From Rhizocola hellebori (GTDB lineage Bacteria > Actinomycetota > Actinomycetes > Mycobacteriales > Micromonosporaceae): a stretch of 64,000 nucleotides of DNA. The translations under genes and the position numbers were made by a program. The notes beneath the pieces were generated by a model that was not told where the DNA came from, did no database searches, and saw only the letters and a list, made by a program, of their open reading frames with translations. How positions within the stretch are numbered: position 1 is the stretch's first letter; each line of letters begins with the position of its first letter. The DNA lies in the NCBI RefSeq assembly GCF_016862955.1, contig NZ_BONY01000003.1:1-64000 (forward strand). Reading direction: 5' to 3'. Shown here piece after piece: positions 23,885 through 33,276 of this stretch.

Positions 23885-24693
23885 CGCCTTGGCGCATAGA
23901 CGAATCCGACGCCGGAGACGAACTGCTGCCCCATCCCCTGCGGCATATTTTGGAAGGAGTATCCAATGTAGAACATGTTGGGTCCGTCCATGATGGCCAT
24001 ATCGCTGAGGGTGACGCGGCATTGGCCGTGGCCGCACATGTTGAACTCGCCCTGCATGAACACGTCATGCTCGGGACCGAGCAAGCCCATGTACTTCTCG
24101 GCGAACTGGGTTTCGCAATGGCCCCAGTCGCCGCCCGCGCAGCTGTAGATGGTCCCGCCCTCGAGGTATTCGCCGTTCTCAAAGATGTGGTAATCGAGCC
24201 GCATTCGGCTGACCTCCTCAACGACCTGTTCGACTTCGTTGCCGATCCCTCCGCCGGAGGAGACCCCTTCACGAATCATCGCCATCACGAGGCCTATGAG
24301 GCTGGTGGCTTGCACGAAAATCCAGATGGAGGCGCGCAGGATGATGGCGTCGATGGCGGTCACTACGGCCCCGACCGCGGCACCCGCCGCGGCGATCTCC
24401 GGGGCCAGGGCCACCACGATCACGATCACGGCTATGGCTGCCACGATCCCCAGGGCGATCTTCTCGCCCGTGGTCAAGTCGCGCGGAATGTAGTAGTCGC
24501 CGTTGCCGTGGCACATGCTGCAGGCACCGCCGTTGCGGGAGACGCCGGCGTTGCCCCGCGGGGTGGGCAGCGCCATCGCGGGATCCGACCGGTTGATCCA
24601 AGTGTTGAGGGTGTCCAGGTCGGCCTGGCTGGGCTGAGCCCCCGGCAGGACCCCGCTGCCGTGCGCACCATAGGTCCAGTTGCGGGTCGCCTG
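23881..24693 (-). other. C-terminal payload domain of the RHS protein, deaminase-like
   Basis: Residues 2207-2476, after the RHS core. First comes CSMCHGNG (Cys2264, Cys2267), then a strongly hydrophobic stretch of about 65 residues (about 2278-2343), then a compact domain. That domain has two strands (LDYHIFENGEYLEGGTIYS), an H-C-E motif (2398-2400) at a helix start, 25 residues, and C-X4-C (Cys2426, Cys2431). This equals the [HC]xE...Cx2-4C zinc signature of the cytidine deaminase-like fold, with strand-helix order as expected. The canonical Pro before the first Cys is absent. The assignment is by pattern only. Confidence 0.5.
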
Positions 24694-27600
24694 ATGTCCG
24701 TCGGGGTCGACGAGGTTGACCGGATCGTTGTCGGCGTAGGAGAACGGGTCGGCTGGGCGGGCCTGGCGTGGGTCCTGGCGCTTGGGATCCGGCGACAGGA
24801 AGCGGCCGAGTTGTGGGTCATAGAGGCGCGCGCCCATGTGGATCAAGCCGAGCTCCACCGGTTTGTGCCCGGCGTAGCGCTGGTCGCCGCCGAAGCCGGT
24901 AGAGGCGGCGAGCCTGCCGTAGCCGTCGTAGGTGTAACCGGCCACGACCGTGCCGCCGGCACTGGTGACCAAGGTGGTCGAGCCGAGGGTGTCGTGGTGG
25001 TTGTAGGTGACGTCGCCGCCTATTTCCTTTTGCGCCAGGGCGACCGCACCGGCGTAGTAGGACTTGGTCTCCTGCGGCGGCGCGCCCGGCGTCGGCCGGG
25101 TCACCTCCAGGTAGCCGCCGAAATAGCGGGTTTTCTGTTGCCCGCTGGCGACCGAGGTGCGTTCCCCATCCAATCCATATTGGACTGTTGATACGAGGCT
25201 TCCGTTGAGGCTGAACGTGGTGGGTTCGCCGTCGGGGTTCCAGCCGATGTCGCGGCGGGTGGTGACGCCACCCGCGGTCCGGCTGATCTGGGTGACCTCA
25301 CCGCGCAGGTTGTAGGTCAACTCGGTGCTGGCGCCGACCTTCTTGACCGCGTGCGGGCACGTGTTGCCGCCCGTGCCGCCGCAACGGTTCTTGGCCGGAT
25401 CGGGGTGGGTGTAGGAGTAGACGCCGTCGGGACCGGTGGTCATGTCTCCGGCCGCGTCGTACTCGTAATGGCCGGGCCCTACGCCGGTGACGTCCTTGAG
25501 CCGGCCGGCGGAGTCGTAGACGTAGGTGCTCGTCCCGGCGTTGGTTCCGGTGACGATCCTGCGGCGCAGCTGGCCGTTGCGGTGGTACTGGTACTCGGTC
25601 GAGGTCACCAGCGCGCCGCCCGCGACGACACGATGCAGTTCCAGCCACTCGCGCAGCGGATGGTAGGCGAACGTCTCGTAGGTGCCGCCCTGATATGTGA
25701 TCTTGGTGATGCGACCCGCCGCGTCGTAGAGGATCTCGTCGACATAGCCGTCGACCTGGAGAAGCTGACCGGCATCGTTGTAGCGGTAGATGACGGTTTC
25801 CCCGTCGGGGTAGGTGATGCTGCGCTGCCGGCCCATGGCGTCATAGTCGAAGCCGAACGTCTTGGACTCGCCCTCCACGCACAGGGTACGGCTCGTAACC
25901 CGGCCCGCCAGGTTGTACGACCGCTCGTCGACGACCCAGCCACCCGCGACACCGTTGCGGAAGGGACAGCCCATCCCGTTGGTGTCGGTGATGGCGGTCA
26001 GGCGGCCGGCGCTGGCGCCATGGTTGGCTTCGTCGTATAGCCAGTTGATGGTGCGGTAGCTGGGGAGCTGGGCCATGGTCTTGCGCCCCACCGTGTCGTA
26101 CCAGTTCTGAAGGTAGCCACCGCTTTGCGGGAAGCGCTGCTTGAGATGGCCGGTGCGGTCGAATATCGCCGTGAAGTCGCCACGGTCGGGGTCGGACCGC
26201 CCGACGATGTCGCCGCGCGGGTCGATCTGTTCCACCACCGTGTTGCCGAGCGGATCGGTGATGGTCCGCAATTCATCGACCGCGTTGGCGGAGAAGTGAA
26301 TCGTCCCGGCGGCAGGCCCGCCCGGGTCGGCCTGTGCGGTCCTGACCCGGTCGTAGCCGTCGAAGGCACGCTGGGTCGACAAGTTCTCCTCATCGGTGAA
26401 CTTGGTCGTGGTGTCGTTCAAGCTCGCCGAGTAGGACCAGCCCACCACCGCGCCGTCCGGATGGGTCTGGCTCGCCAGCCGCCCGGCCGCGTCGTAGGCC
26501 AGCCCTTCGAAAACCGCGCCCACACTGGCGAAGTGCCAATGGCCGCGCCGGGCAGGGTAGGGGCTCGCGTCGTCGTAGCCGATGCTCTGTACCCGCGGAT
26601 CGGCCGCTGTCGGCCCTTCCGCCCTGCGCTCGTAGAGCCGACCGAGACCGTCGAAATAGGACTCGCTCCACAAGCCGTCCGTGGTGCCGTCGGCCTCCAC
26701 CGTGCGCAGCCGCTGCTTCTCCGGATCGCCCTCGTTGAGCCGGGTCATGGTGCGCGTGCCAGCCGGTGACGAGACGCTTCTGAGCCGGCCGTAGACGTCG
26801 TAACCGTAATCGGTGCGGGCGGTGTTGGCGTCGATGGTGGCGGCGATCTGCTCTATGCCGTGGTACCACTCGAAGGTGGTGCAGTGGTTCAGCGCGTCGC
26901 AGACGCTGCGCGGGAACCGGTCGACCATCGGATCGTAGGAGATGGTGGTGGTCCGGTTGTCGGCGTCGGTGACAGCGCTGATGTTGCCTTGCCCGTTGTA
27001 GGCGTAGGTGGTGGTGTCGTACCAGCCATTGGCGTTGACCAGTTTGATGGCCGTCAGCCGCCCCAGGGTCATGGTGCTGGGACAGTTGGCCTGATCGGTG
27101 CCGTTGAAGCCGTCGTAGCAATGGAAGATCGAGCGCAGCATCGCGCCGCCCCCACCGGGCTGGCCTTCGCGTACCGTGACCTGCCATGGGCGATCGACGA
27201 CCCACAGGCTGTGCAGCGGGGCGTAGCTGATGTTCGTGGTGCGCGCGGTGACACCGCCTCCGTTTTCCAGAACGCTGGTCACGTTTCCGTAGGCGTCGTA
27301 GATGAAACCGATGGTGGAGTTGAGGCTGGACGAGGTGCCCGCGGTCACCCGGTTGATGTTGTCCACGAGGCAGTTGTAGGGCGCGGAATTCCCGGTGTGT
27401 TTGTAAGCCGTGATCTCCTTGCGCAGGTAGTTGCCCTGCCCGTCCTGTGCCTGCTCAAGCGCCAGCCGGGCGGGGCACGCCTCGGTCAGGTCGTAGCGGC
27501 GCATCGTGCCGAACCCGGGATGGTGCTGGCTCGGGCCGTCGAAGCTGGTGACGTACTCCCAGCCGAGCAGTGCGCGCCGTCGGGGCGACCACCTCGGGCA

Positions 27601-30600
27601 GGTGTAGTAGAAGTTCGCCTGCCCGCTGCCAAGGTTCGGCCCGGCGCTCTGCCGCAACGTGGAGACCGCCAGCGGCGCGACCCCGGCGGGCAGGGCACAG
27701 GTCGCGCCACCGCCGGTGGAGTGGGGCACCGCATAGTCGATTTCCTCGCTACCGCCGGTGTTCAGCCCCGTCTTGGTGATGACGGCGCGGGCGACGCCCG
27801 CCTTGATTGTCAGCGCGCGCATGCCCGGCTGGGTCAGATCGAAGCGGACGAGGTCGGTTTCACCATCGCCGTCGGCATCGGCCGTGGCGAAGGCGCCGGC
27901 GATGGTGCCGATCGAGCCGGGCAACGTCAGCGGTGTGGTGAGGTTCCACCGGCCGTTGGCCGAGGGCCGCAGCGCGGTCACGGTGAGGCGGCCGTTGTCG
28001 TTGCGCACATGGACCATGTCGGTGCGCCCGTCCACCGAGGAGATGGCGCCGCGCCATTGGCCGAGGTCGCCGATGAACGTGCCGGTGGGTTCGTCGCGGC
28101 GCGAGGTGAAGCCGCCGTCGCCGTGGCCCAGCAGGTTCAGCACCCGCACCTGCGCCGGCTGCCCGACCGTGTTGGTGGTCTGGCTGAGGTGAACCAGGTC
28201 GGCCAGCCCGTCGCCGTTGGCCTCGGCGACACTCCAGCCACCCAGGTCGCCAACAGGCAGCCCGGCCAGATCCGGTCCGCTGATCGTGGCGGGCGTGCCC
28301 ACGGCGAACTGTCCGTTGCCCGACGAGAGCAAGGATTGGGTCTGCACCGAACCGGACGCTATGCCGATGTGCACGAGATCGTGCCGGCCGTCGCCGTTGA
28401 GGTCGGCCACCCGCCACGAAGTTCCGTCCGGCCCGGGCCAGCTGCCCGTGGGCGAGGCGGTGCCCTCGGTCCACGTTCCGTCGCCATTGGACAGTGAGGT
28501 CCAGATCTTCAGACCTCCGGTGTTGCCGTCACGGTCGACGTAAACCAGATCGCTGCGGCGATCGCCGTTGAGGTCAGCGACCCGCCAGGCGTCAACGTTG
28601 CGGTGCAGGCCGGTCAGCGACTGGTGGGTGTACTCCTGCCGGAAGACCCACGTTCCGTTGCCCTGCGTGATCCAGCTGCTGACCTCAATGCCCTTATTCT
28701 GGTCGGCGAAGCGCAGATATAGCAGGTCGTCCAGGCCGTCGGCGTCGATGTCGGCGATGCGCCACCCGGCCTGCGCGGTCAACTGGGAGGTGCCCAGCGG
28801 CGGGCTGTGCCCGCGGCCGGTGAAGCCGCCGGCCGGGTTGGAGAGCATCGCGGCAACGAGCGGGCCGGTGGTGGTGCTGCGAACGAACACCCAGTCGGCG
28901 AGACCGTCGCCATTGAACTCTCCGGTCTGCCAGGCGTGCGTGTCGGCATCGGGATTGGCCGAAAGGTCCTCGTGCAGGGTGGTGACATCGGTGCCTCTAG
29001 GTGATTCGGCGATGAGGAAGTCGTCGGCGCCGTCGCCGTCGAGGTCGGCCGCCTCGGGTTCGATCGGCGTGTACCGCATGTCGGTCCACGGCACGTTGAG
29101 TTCCACCGATTTGCTGCACTCCAGCCAGGTCGAGGGAAGGTCGAAGGTGCCGTCGCCCAGGGAACGCACCCGGTGCAGATTGAGATGGGTGATGGGGATC
29201 CCCCCGCAACCGGCGATCCCGCCAGGCTGCTGCGACACCACCATCAGGTCGGCCCGCAGATCGCCGTCGAAGTCGCCGACCGAGACGCTGTGCTGAATGT
29301 TGCGCAGGGCAACGGGAACCTCTTGCGAGGCAAGCGTGTATTCGCCGGTCGCGTTGCTGAGCGCGGTCTGGATCGCGCCGGGGTCGGTGGACTGCTCGTC
29401 GACGCTGGCGAAAAGCACATAGTCGGCGCGCCGATCGCCGTTGATGTCGGCGGCGAAGAAGTTCGGGTTGCCCCAGCGCCAATCGGTGTTCTGCCGCACC
29501 ATGTTGTACCCGCCGACGCCGTCGGAGAGTCCAGTGGTGAGGATGTAATCCACCTCGCACGGCCCGGTGGGCGGGCACGCCGGATAGTCGAGGAACATCG
29601 CGTCGGCGAAGCGGTCACCGTTGGTGTCACCCACGACCATGTCGCGGGTCCCGTCGCCGGCCGGGAAATCCATGGGCGTGTCGGTGAAGGTCCACGTGCC
29701 GTCGCCGTTGGCGCGCGCCGTACCCAGATGATGCTCATCGGAATCGTCGGTGTAGCTGCACAGCACATCACCGCGTCGATCACCGTCGATGTCACCGGGC
29801 GCGCACTGGGCCCTGCGGTAGGAGGACTTGTTGCGGCTCATGAATCCGGTCGTCCCGGCGGCCATCGACAGCCACGTGAACGAGCCGTCGCCCAGCGACC
29901 GCGCCGCCACCATGGACAGCGATCGAAAGTCCATATTGGGATCGGTGCCCGCGATGAGCCCACCCAGCAGCATGAAGACGAGGTCGGCCCGCCCATCGCC
30001 ATCCACATCGGACAGATACGTGCGATTCATGATGCCGGCGAAAGGGAAAGCCAGGATGGTCTGGGTGTAGATGGGCGCGGTCTTGCCGGCCAGCACAGCG
30101 GTGATCAGAAGCGTGGTGTGCATCGGGTCGCCGCTGCTGTTGTAGGTCAGATCCGGCGTGGCCTGTACCCAGTCGGTGCGCCCGTTGCCGTCGACGTCGC
30201 CCAGGTTCGGCGGCGCGTTGAGCAGATAGGGCTTGGACACGGTGAACGCCATGCCATTGACCACCGGCGGCCTGGGCCCACCGGCCGTCGGCAGGCCGCC
30301 GAGTCCGGGCAGGTTGCTCGAGCTCCACTCCTCCTTGGGCGTTGTCTGGGCGGCGAACGTGGTGGCGGGCAAGGGCAAGGCGTCCCTCGGATTGGCCAGC
30401 TCGCCATCCTTGCCGAGGCGGACGTTGGAGCCGAACTCCTCGAAGCGGCTCAGGAACGATTCTCCGGTGGTGTCGTTGACGTCGTAGCTGAGCCGATACA
30501 TGCGCACCGGTGCGCCGTGGGCCGCGACGCTGACCGTGCGCAGGCGGCGCTGCATCGACACCAGGGCGCGCCCGTCCCCGCGGGTGACCGGGTCCGGCCG

Positions 30601-31311
30601 AGCCTGGTGATAGAGGGTGACGGTGACCCCGCCGTAGGTGATGCTGAACGGGTAGGAGGCGGTGTCCGGGCCGGTCAGGTTTTGCTTGCGCGTGTAGGTG
30701 ACCTGATGCCCCTCCGGGTCGGTGGTAGAGGTCAGCGCCCAGACACTTGGCGTCGCCGTCCCCGAATGGGCCTCCTCGGTGAAGACGTGCTGAGCGCCCC
30801 CGCGCTCCCATACCAGCCAGCGCACCTGAGTCGGCTCGAAGGCGATACGGCGATAGTCGGCCGAGCGCGCCGCATAGGCGACCTGGCCGGGCGCGGCGGG
30901 GAAGCGGCAACTCGGGTCGGTCATCGCCGGGGTGCACGCCACAAGTTCCGCGCCATCGAGATGGAAGACATCTGCGGAGGTGAAAGTGGGCGCGCCTAGA
31001 TTCGGTGAGCTGCGCGTGATCTCAGCGAACCCGGACAGCGTCCAGCCGACCCCGGCCAGGCCATTGCCACTCTGGGTGGAGTAGGACAGGCGCAACGCAG
31101 GCTCGATCCCGAAGAACGACGGCACCCGCAGCGGGATCTCGCGCCGGTAGGCACCCATGGCATCGACGCTCTTCTCCCCTATCGCACCCGGCAGGCTGGC
31201 CGGGCGCAGCTGCCCGGGCGACACCGCCGGCCTGGCGACGACCACCAGCAAACCGGCGAGCAGCACCAGACTCAGCGCGGGATTTAGGACCCGGTAAGGC
31301 ATTCGGGACAT
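23881..31311 (-). CDS. secreted SpvB/FG-GAP/RHS polymorphic toxin-like protein
   Basis: A 2,476-residue exported protein. A Sec signal (ALSLVLLAGLLVVVARPAVS) opens it. Residues about 40-350 match the SpvB/TcB N-terminal region (YRREIPLRVPSFFGIEPALR, LSYSTQSGNGLAGVGW). About 13 FG-GAP/VCBS calcium-loop repeats follow (DVDGDGRAD and variants), then RHS/YD repeats (about 1350-2120) and the RHS core with GARLYDPQLGRFLSPDP and NPVNLVDPDGH, where self-cleavage is expected near 2206. The 270-residue C-terminal tail is the variable payload. The arrangement equals a fused Tc-toxin B+C cocoon. GGAGG lies 8 nt before ATG 31311. The frame is intact throughout. No immunity gene follows. Confidence 0.92.
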   Translation of the reverse strand: MSRMPYRVLNPALSLVLLAGLLVVVARPAVSPGQLRPASLPGAIGEKSVDAMGAYRREIPLRVPSFFGIEPALRLSYSTQSGNGLAGVGWTLSGFAEITRSSPNLGAPTFTSADVFHLDGAELVACTPAMTDPSCRFPAAPGQVAYAARSADYRRIAFEPTQVRWLVWERGGAQHVFTEEAHSGTATPSVWALTSTTDPEGHQVTYTRKQNLTGPDTASYPFSITYGGVTVTLYHQARPDPVTRGDGRALVSMQRRLRTVSVAAHGAPVRMYRLSYDVNDTTGESFLSRFEEFGSNVRLGKDGELANPRDALPLPATTFAAQTTPKEEWSSSNLPGLGGLPTAGGPRPPVVNGMAFTVSKPYLLNAPPNLGDVDGNGRTDWVQATPDLTYNSSGDPMHTTLLITAVLAGKTAPIYTQTILAFPFAGIMNRTYLSDVDGDGRADLVFMLLGGLIAGTDPNMDFRSLSMVAARSLGDGSFTWLSMAAGTTGFMSRNKSSYRRAQCAPGDIDGDRRGDVLCSYTDDSDEHHLGTARANGDGTWTFTDTPMDFPAGDGTRDMVVGDTNGDRFADAMFLDYPACPPTGPCEVDYILTTGLSDGVGGYNMVRQNTDWRWGNPNFFAADINGDRRADYVLFASVDEQSTDPGAIQTALSNATGEYTLASQEVPVALRNIQHSVSVGDFDGDLRADLMVVSQQPGGIAGCGGIPITHLNLHRVRSLGDGTFDLPSTWLECSKSVELNVPWTDMRYTPIEPEAADLDGDGADDFLIAESPRGTDVTTLHEDLSANPDADTHAWQTGEFNGDGLADWVFVRSTTTGPLVAAMLSNPAGGFTGRGHSPPLGTSQLTAQAGWRIADIDADGLDDLLYLRFADQNKGIEVSSWITQGNGTWVFRQEYTHQSLTGLHRNVDAWRVADLNGDRRSDLVYVDRDGNTGGLKIWTSLSNGDGTWTEGTASPTGSWPGPDGTSWRVADLNGDGRHDLVHIGIASGSVQTQSLLSSGNGQFAVGTPATISGPDLAGLPVGDLGGWSVAEANGDGLADLVHLSQTTNTVGQPAQVRVLNLLGHGDGGFTSRRDEPTGTFIGDLGQWRGAISSVDGRTDMVHVRNDNGRLTVTALRPSANGRWNLTTPLTLPGSIGTIAGAFATADADGDGETDLVRFDLTQPGMRALTIKAGVARAVITKTGLNTGGSEEIDYAVPHSTGGGATCALPAGVAPLAVSTLRQSAGPNLGSGQANFYYTCPRWSPRRRALLGWEYVTSFDGPSQHHPGFGTMRRYDLTEACPARLALEQAQDGQGNYLRKEITAYKHTGNSAPYNCLVDNINRVTAGTSSSLNSTIGFIYDAYGNVTSVLENGGGVTARTTNISYAPLHSLWVVDRPWQVTVREGQPGGGGAMLRSIFHCYDGFNGTDQANCPSTMTLGRLTAIKLVNANGWYDTTTYAYNGQGNISAVTDADNRTTTISYDPMVDRFPRSVCDALNHCTTFEWYHGIEQIAATIDANTARTDYGYDVYGRLRSVSSPAGTRTMTRLNEGDPEKQRLRTVEADGTTDGLWSESYFDGLGRLYERRAEGPTAADPRVQSIGYDDASPYPARRGHWHFASVGAVFEGLAYDAAGRLASQTHPDGAVVGWSYSASLNDTTTKFTDEENLSTQRAFDGYDRVRTAQADPGGPAAGTIHFSANAVDELRTITDPLGNTVVEQIDPRGDIVGRSDPDRGDFTAIFDRTGHLKQRFPQSGGYLQNWYDTVGRKTMAQLPSYRTINWLYDEANHGASAGRLTAITDTNGMGCPFRNGVAGGWVVDERSYNLAGRVTSRTLCVEGESKTFGFDYDAMGRQRSITYPDGETVIYRYNDAGQLLQVDGYVDEILYDAAGRITKITYQGGTYETFAYHPLREWLELHRVVAGGALVTSTEYQYHRNGQLRRRIVTGTNAGTSTYVYDSAGRLKDVTGVGPGHYEYDAAGDMTTGPDGVYSYTHPDPAKNRCGGTGGNTCPHAVKKVGASTELTYNLRGEVTQISRTAGGVTTRRDIGWNPDGEPTTFSLNGSLVSTVQYGLDGERTSVASGQQKTRYFGGYLEVTRPTPGAPPQETKSYYAGAVALAQKEIGGDVTYNHHDTLGSTTLVTSAGGTVVAGYTYDGYGRLAASTGFGGDQRYAGHKPVELGLIHMGARLYDPQLGRFLSPDPKRQDPRQARPADPFSYADNDPVNLVDPDGHQATRNWTYGAHGSGVLPGAQPSQADLDTLNTWINRSDPAMALPTPRGNAGVSRNGGACSMCHGNGDYYIPRDLTTGEKIALGIVAAIAVIVIVVALAPEIAAAGAAVGAVVTAIDAIILRASIWIFVQATSLIGLVMAMIREGVSSGGGIGNEVEQVVEEVSRMRLDYHIFENGEYLEGGTIYSCAGGDWGHCETQFAEKYMGLLGPEHDVFMQGEFNMCGHGQCRVTLSDMAIMDGPNMFYIGYSFQNMPQGMGQQFVSGVGFVYAPRR

Positions 31312-31452
31312 GGCCGCGGCCTCCTCGACGTCAGCGCGCGCGGCCCCCGGCCGCCCGCTATCCGCCCGACCTTAGGCACCGGGTTCGGCGCCCGCATGAG
31401 GCCGCTGTCCCGGCCCGTGTCCTGTATCGACCGAGACCCCGGTCCCACTCTC
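31312..31452. other. non-coding region before the ABC operon promoter
   Basis: Between the divergent RHS and ABC genes. It includes the Shine-Dalgarno of the RHS gene at about 31320. No further structure seen. Confidence 0.4.
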
Positions 31453-31482
31453 TTGAGCGTTATGTAGCACATGTGCTACGGT
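31453..31482 (+). promoter_or_regulatory. promoter and operator of the ABC/XRE operon
   Basis: TTGAGC (31453-31458), 18-nt spacer and TACGGT (31477-31482). The spacer contains a perfect 16-bp palindrome GTAGCACATGTGCTAC (31464-31479) that reaches into the -10. The downstream XRE gene of the same operon is the obvious candidate to bind it. Confidence 0.6.
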
Positions 31483-31516
31483 TCGCCGCAGATATTAGAT
31501 GGAAGGGCGCATAGCT

Positions 31517-32431
31517 GTGACAGCTGTACTGGATGTGCGTGGGCTCCAGATGCATTACGGCCCGGCCCAGGTTCTGCGTGGCGTGAATTTCACCGCGCAG
31601 GCTGGCGAGGTGCTGGCGCTGCTTGGGCCGAACGGCGCGGGCAAGACGACGACAATTGAAATCCTTGAGGGGTTTCGCATGCGCTCGGCCGGCGAGGTGA
31701 GCGTGCTCGGCGTCGATCCGGCGCACGGCGACGAGGCGTGGCGGGCCCGGCTCGGCGTGGTGCTCCAATCCTGGCGCGACCACGCCAAGTGGCGGGTCGA
31801 CGAGCTGCTTGAGCACGTGGGATCGTTCTACTCCGCCTATGCCACAAGCACTATCGCGCGGCCGTGGCCGACCGGCGAGCTGATCGCCGCGGTGGGGCTG
31901 ACCGAGCATGCACACAAGCGGGTGCGGATGCTCTCCGGTGGGCAGCGCCGCCGCCTCGACGTGGCCATGGGCATTGTCGGCCGGCCGGAGCTGCTGTTTC
32001 TCGACGAGCCGACGGCGGGCTTCGACCCGCACGCGCGTCGCGAATTCCACGATCTGGTGCACCGGCTGACCGACCTCGGCGACACCACCATTCTGCTCAC
32101 CACGCACGATCTGGATGAGGCGGAAAAACTTGCTGACAGGATTCTGGTTCTCGCTGGTGGCACGATTATCGCCGACGGCTCAGCTGATGAGCTGGCACAA
32201 CGAATCACCACCGAGGCCGAGGTGCGATGGACCCTCGGCGACGAAAGGTTCGTGCACTCCACCTCGGACGCCACCAAGTTCGTGCGCGAGCTGCTGGCGC
32301 AGCACGATGAGGTGACCGGCCTCGAGGTGCGCCGGGCCAGCCTTGAAGACACCTATATGGCCCTGGTGCGGGCATTTGAGGCCGGGCGCGAAGTCGCGAC
32401 CGAGCGCGTTTTCGAAAGGGCGGCAGCATGA
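31517..32431 (+). CDS. ABC transporter ATP-binding protein
   Basis: A 304-residue ABC-2 type exporter ATPase: Walker A GPNGAGKTTT, Q-loop VVLQSW, signature LSGGQRRRLD, Walker B LLFLDEPTAGFD and switch His in LTTHDLDEAE. A C-terminal extension of about 85 residues is typical of DrrA/NodI-like drug exporters. GTG 31517 is favoured (GGAAGGG at 31501-31507, 9-nt spacing) over ATG 31499. It overlaps the permease gene by ATGA. It powers export of an unknown, probably hydrophobic, compound. Confidence 0.93.
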   Translation: MTAVLDVRGLQMHYGPAQVLRGVNFTAQAGEVLALLGPNGAGKTTTIEILEGFRMRSAGEVSVLGVDPAHGDEAWRARLGVVLQSWRDHAKWRVDELLEHVGSFYSAYATSTIARPWPTGELIAAVGLTEHAHKRVRMLSGGQRRRLDVAMGIVGRPELLFLDEPTAGFDPHARREFHDLVHRLTDLGDTTILLTTHDLDEAEKLADRILVLAGGTIIADGSADELAQRITTEAEVRWTLGDERFVHSTSDATKFVRELLAQHDEVTGLEVRRASLEDTYMALVRAFEAGREVATERVFERAAA

Positions 32432-33276
32432 ATCCGGCGATGCAGGCGATCAGGTCGGGCTTTCGCCGCGGCCGGATGGAGCTGAGGCACACCTTCACCA
32501 ATGGGCAAGACGTGATGGGCTATCTGGTGCCGCCGGTGATCCTGGCGGTCGTGATGCTCTTCATGCGCGGGGCCACCGTGCCCGGCACCGGGTTCTCCCT
32601 CAGCGCCCGCACCCTTCCCGGCGCGGTGGGCATGGGCATTGCCTTCGTCGGGATGGCAGCGCTGGCCGGCATGCTGGTCGTCGAGCGCGAAGACGGCACC
32701 CTGTTGCGGGCCAAGGCAATCCCGCACGGCATGACCGGCTATCTGATCGGCAAGATAGTCCTGGTGTCCGGAATGACACTGATCGGCATCTTTCTCCAGC
32801 TAGCACCTGCTCTGCTTGTCCTGGACGGGTTGACCCTGACCGGTCCCGGCGCGGCGACGATGGTTTGGGTCTTCGTGTTGGGCATGATGGCCACCATGCC
32901 GATCGGGGCGATGCTCGGCTCGCTGTTCTCCAACCCACAGAACATGGGCCTGATCATGCTGCCGCTGATGGGTCTGATCGGCATCTCCGGCATCTTCTAC
33001 CCCATCACGAATTTCCCGATATGGCTGCAATGGATCGCTCAAACCTTCCCGGTCTACTGGCTGGGCCTGGGCACCCGCTCGGCACTGCTGCCCGGCGACA
33101 TGGCCGCGGTCGAGATAGGACATTCCTGGCGGCACCTGGAAACCGCTGCCGTGCTTGGCATCTGGGCGGCCATCGGGCTGGTGCTGGCCCCGTTCGTGCT
33201 GCGGCGGATGGCCCGGCGCGAGTCGGGCTCGGCGGTCGATGCCCGCCGGCAGAAGGCGATGCAGCGTGTCCGGTGA
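32428..33276 (+). CDS. ABC-2 type transporter permease
   Basis: A 282-residue membrane protein with six helices and the ABC-2 fold (VVEREDGTLLRAKAIP coupling helix, then GISGIFYPITNFPIWLQWIAQ near the fifth helix). It forms the membrane half of the exporter with the preceding ATPase. Its start is inside the ATPase stop and its stop overlaps the start of the XRE regulator by 11 bp, so all three are translated together. Confidence 0.92.
   Translation: MNPAMQAIRSGFRRGRMELRHTFTNGQDVMGYLVPPVILAVVMLFMRGATVPGTGFSLSARTLPGAVGMGIAFVGMAALAGMLVVEREDGTLLRAKAIPHGMTGYLIGKIVLVSGMTLIGIFLQLAPALLVLDGLTLTGPGAATMVWVFVLGMMATMPIGAMLGSLFSNPQNMGLIMLPLMGLIGISGIFYPITNFPIWLQWIAQTFPVYWLGLGTRSALLPGDMAAVEIGHSWRHLETAAVLGIWAAIGLVLAPFVLRRMARRESGSAVDARRQKAMQRVR

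Noticed and set aside
29173-30999. Long open frame antisense to the RHS gene (about 600 codons)
   Set aside because: Gly/Arg/Val-rich composition without motifs; mirrors the FG-GAP repeats on the other strand. High GC makes long antisense frames common. The frame at 26860-28497 is the same case.
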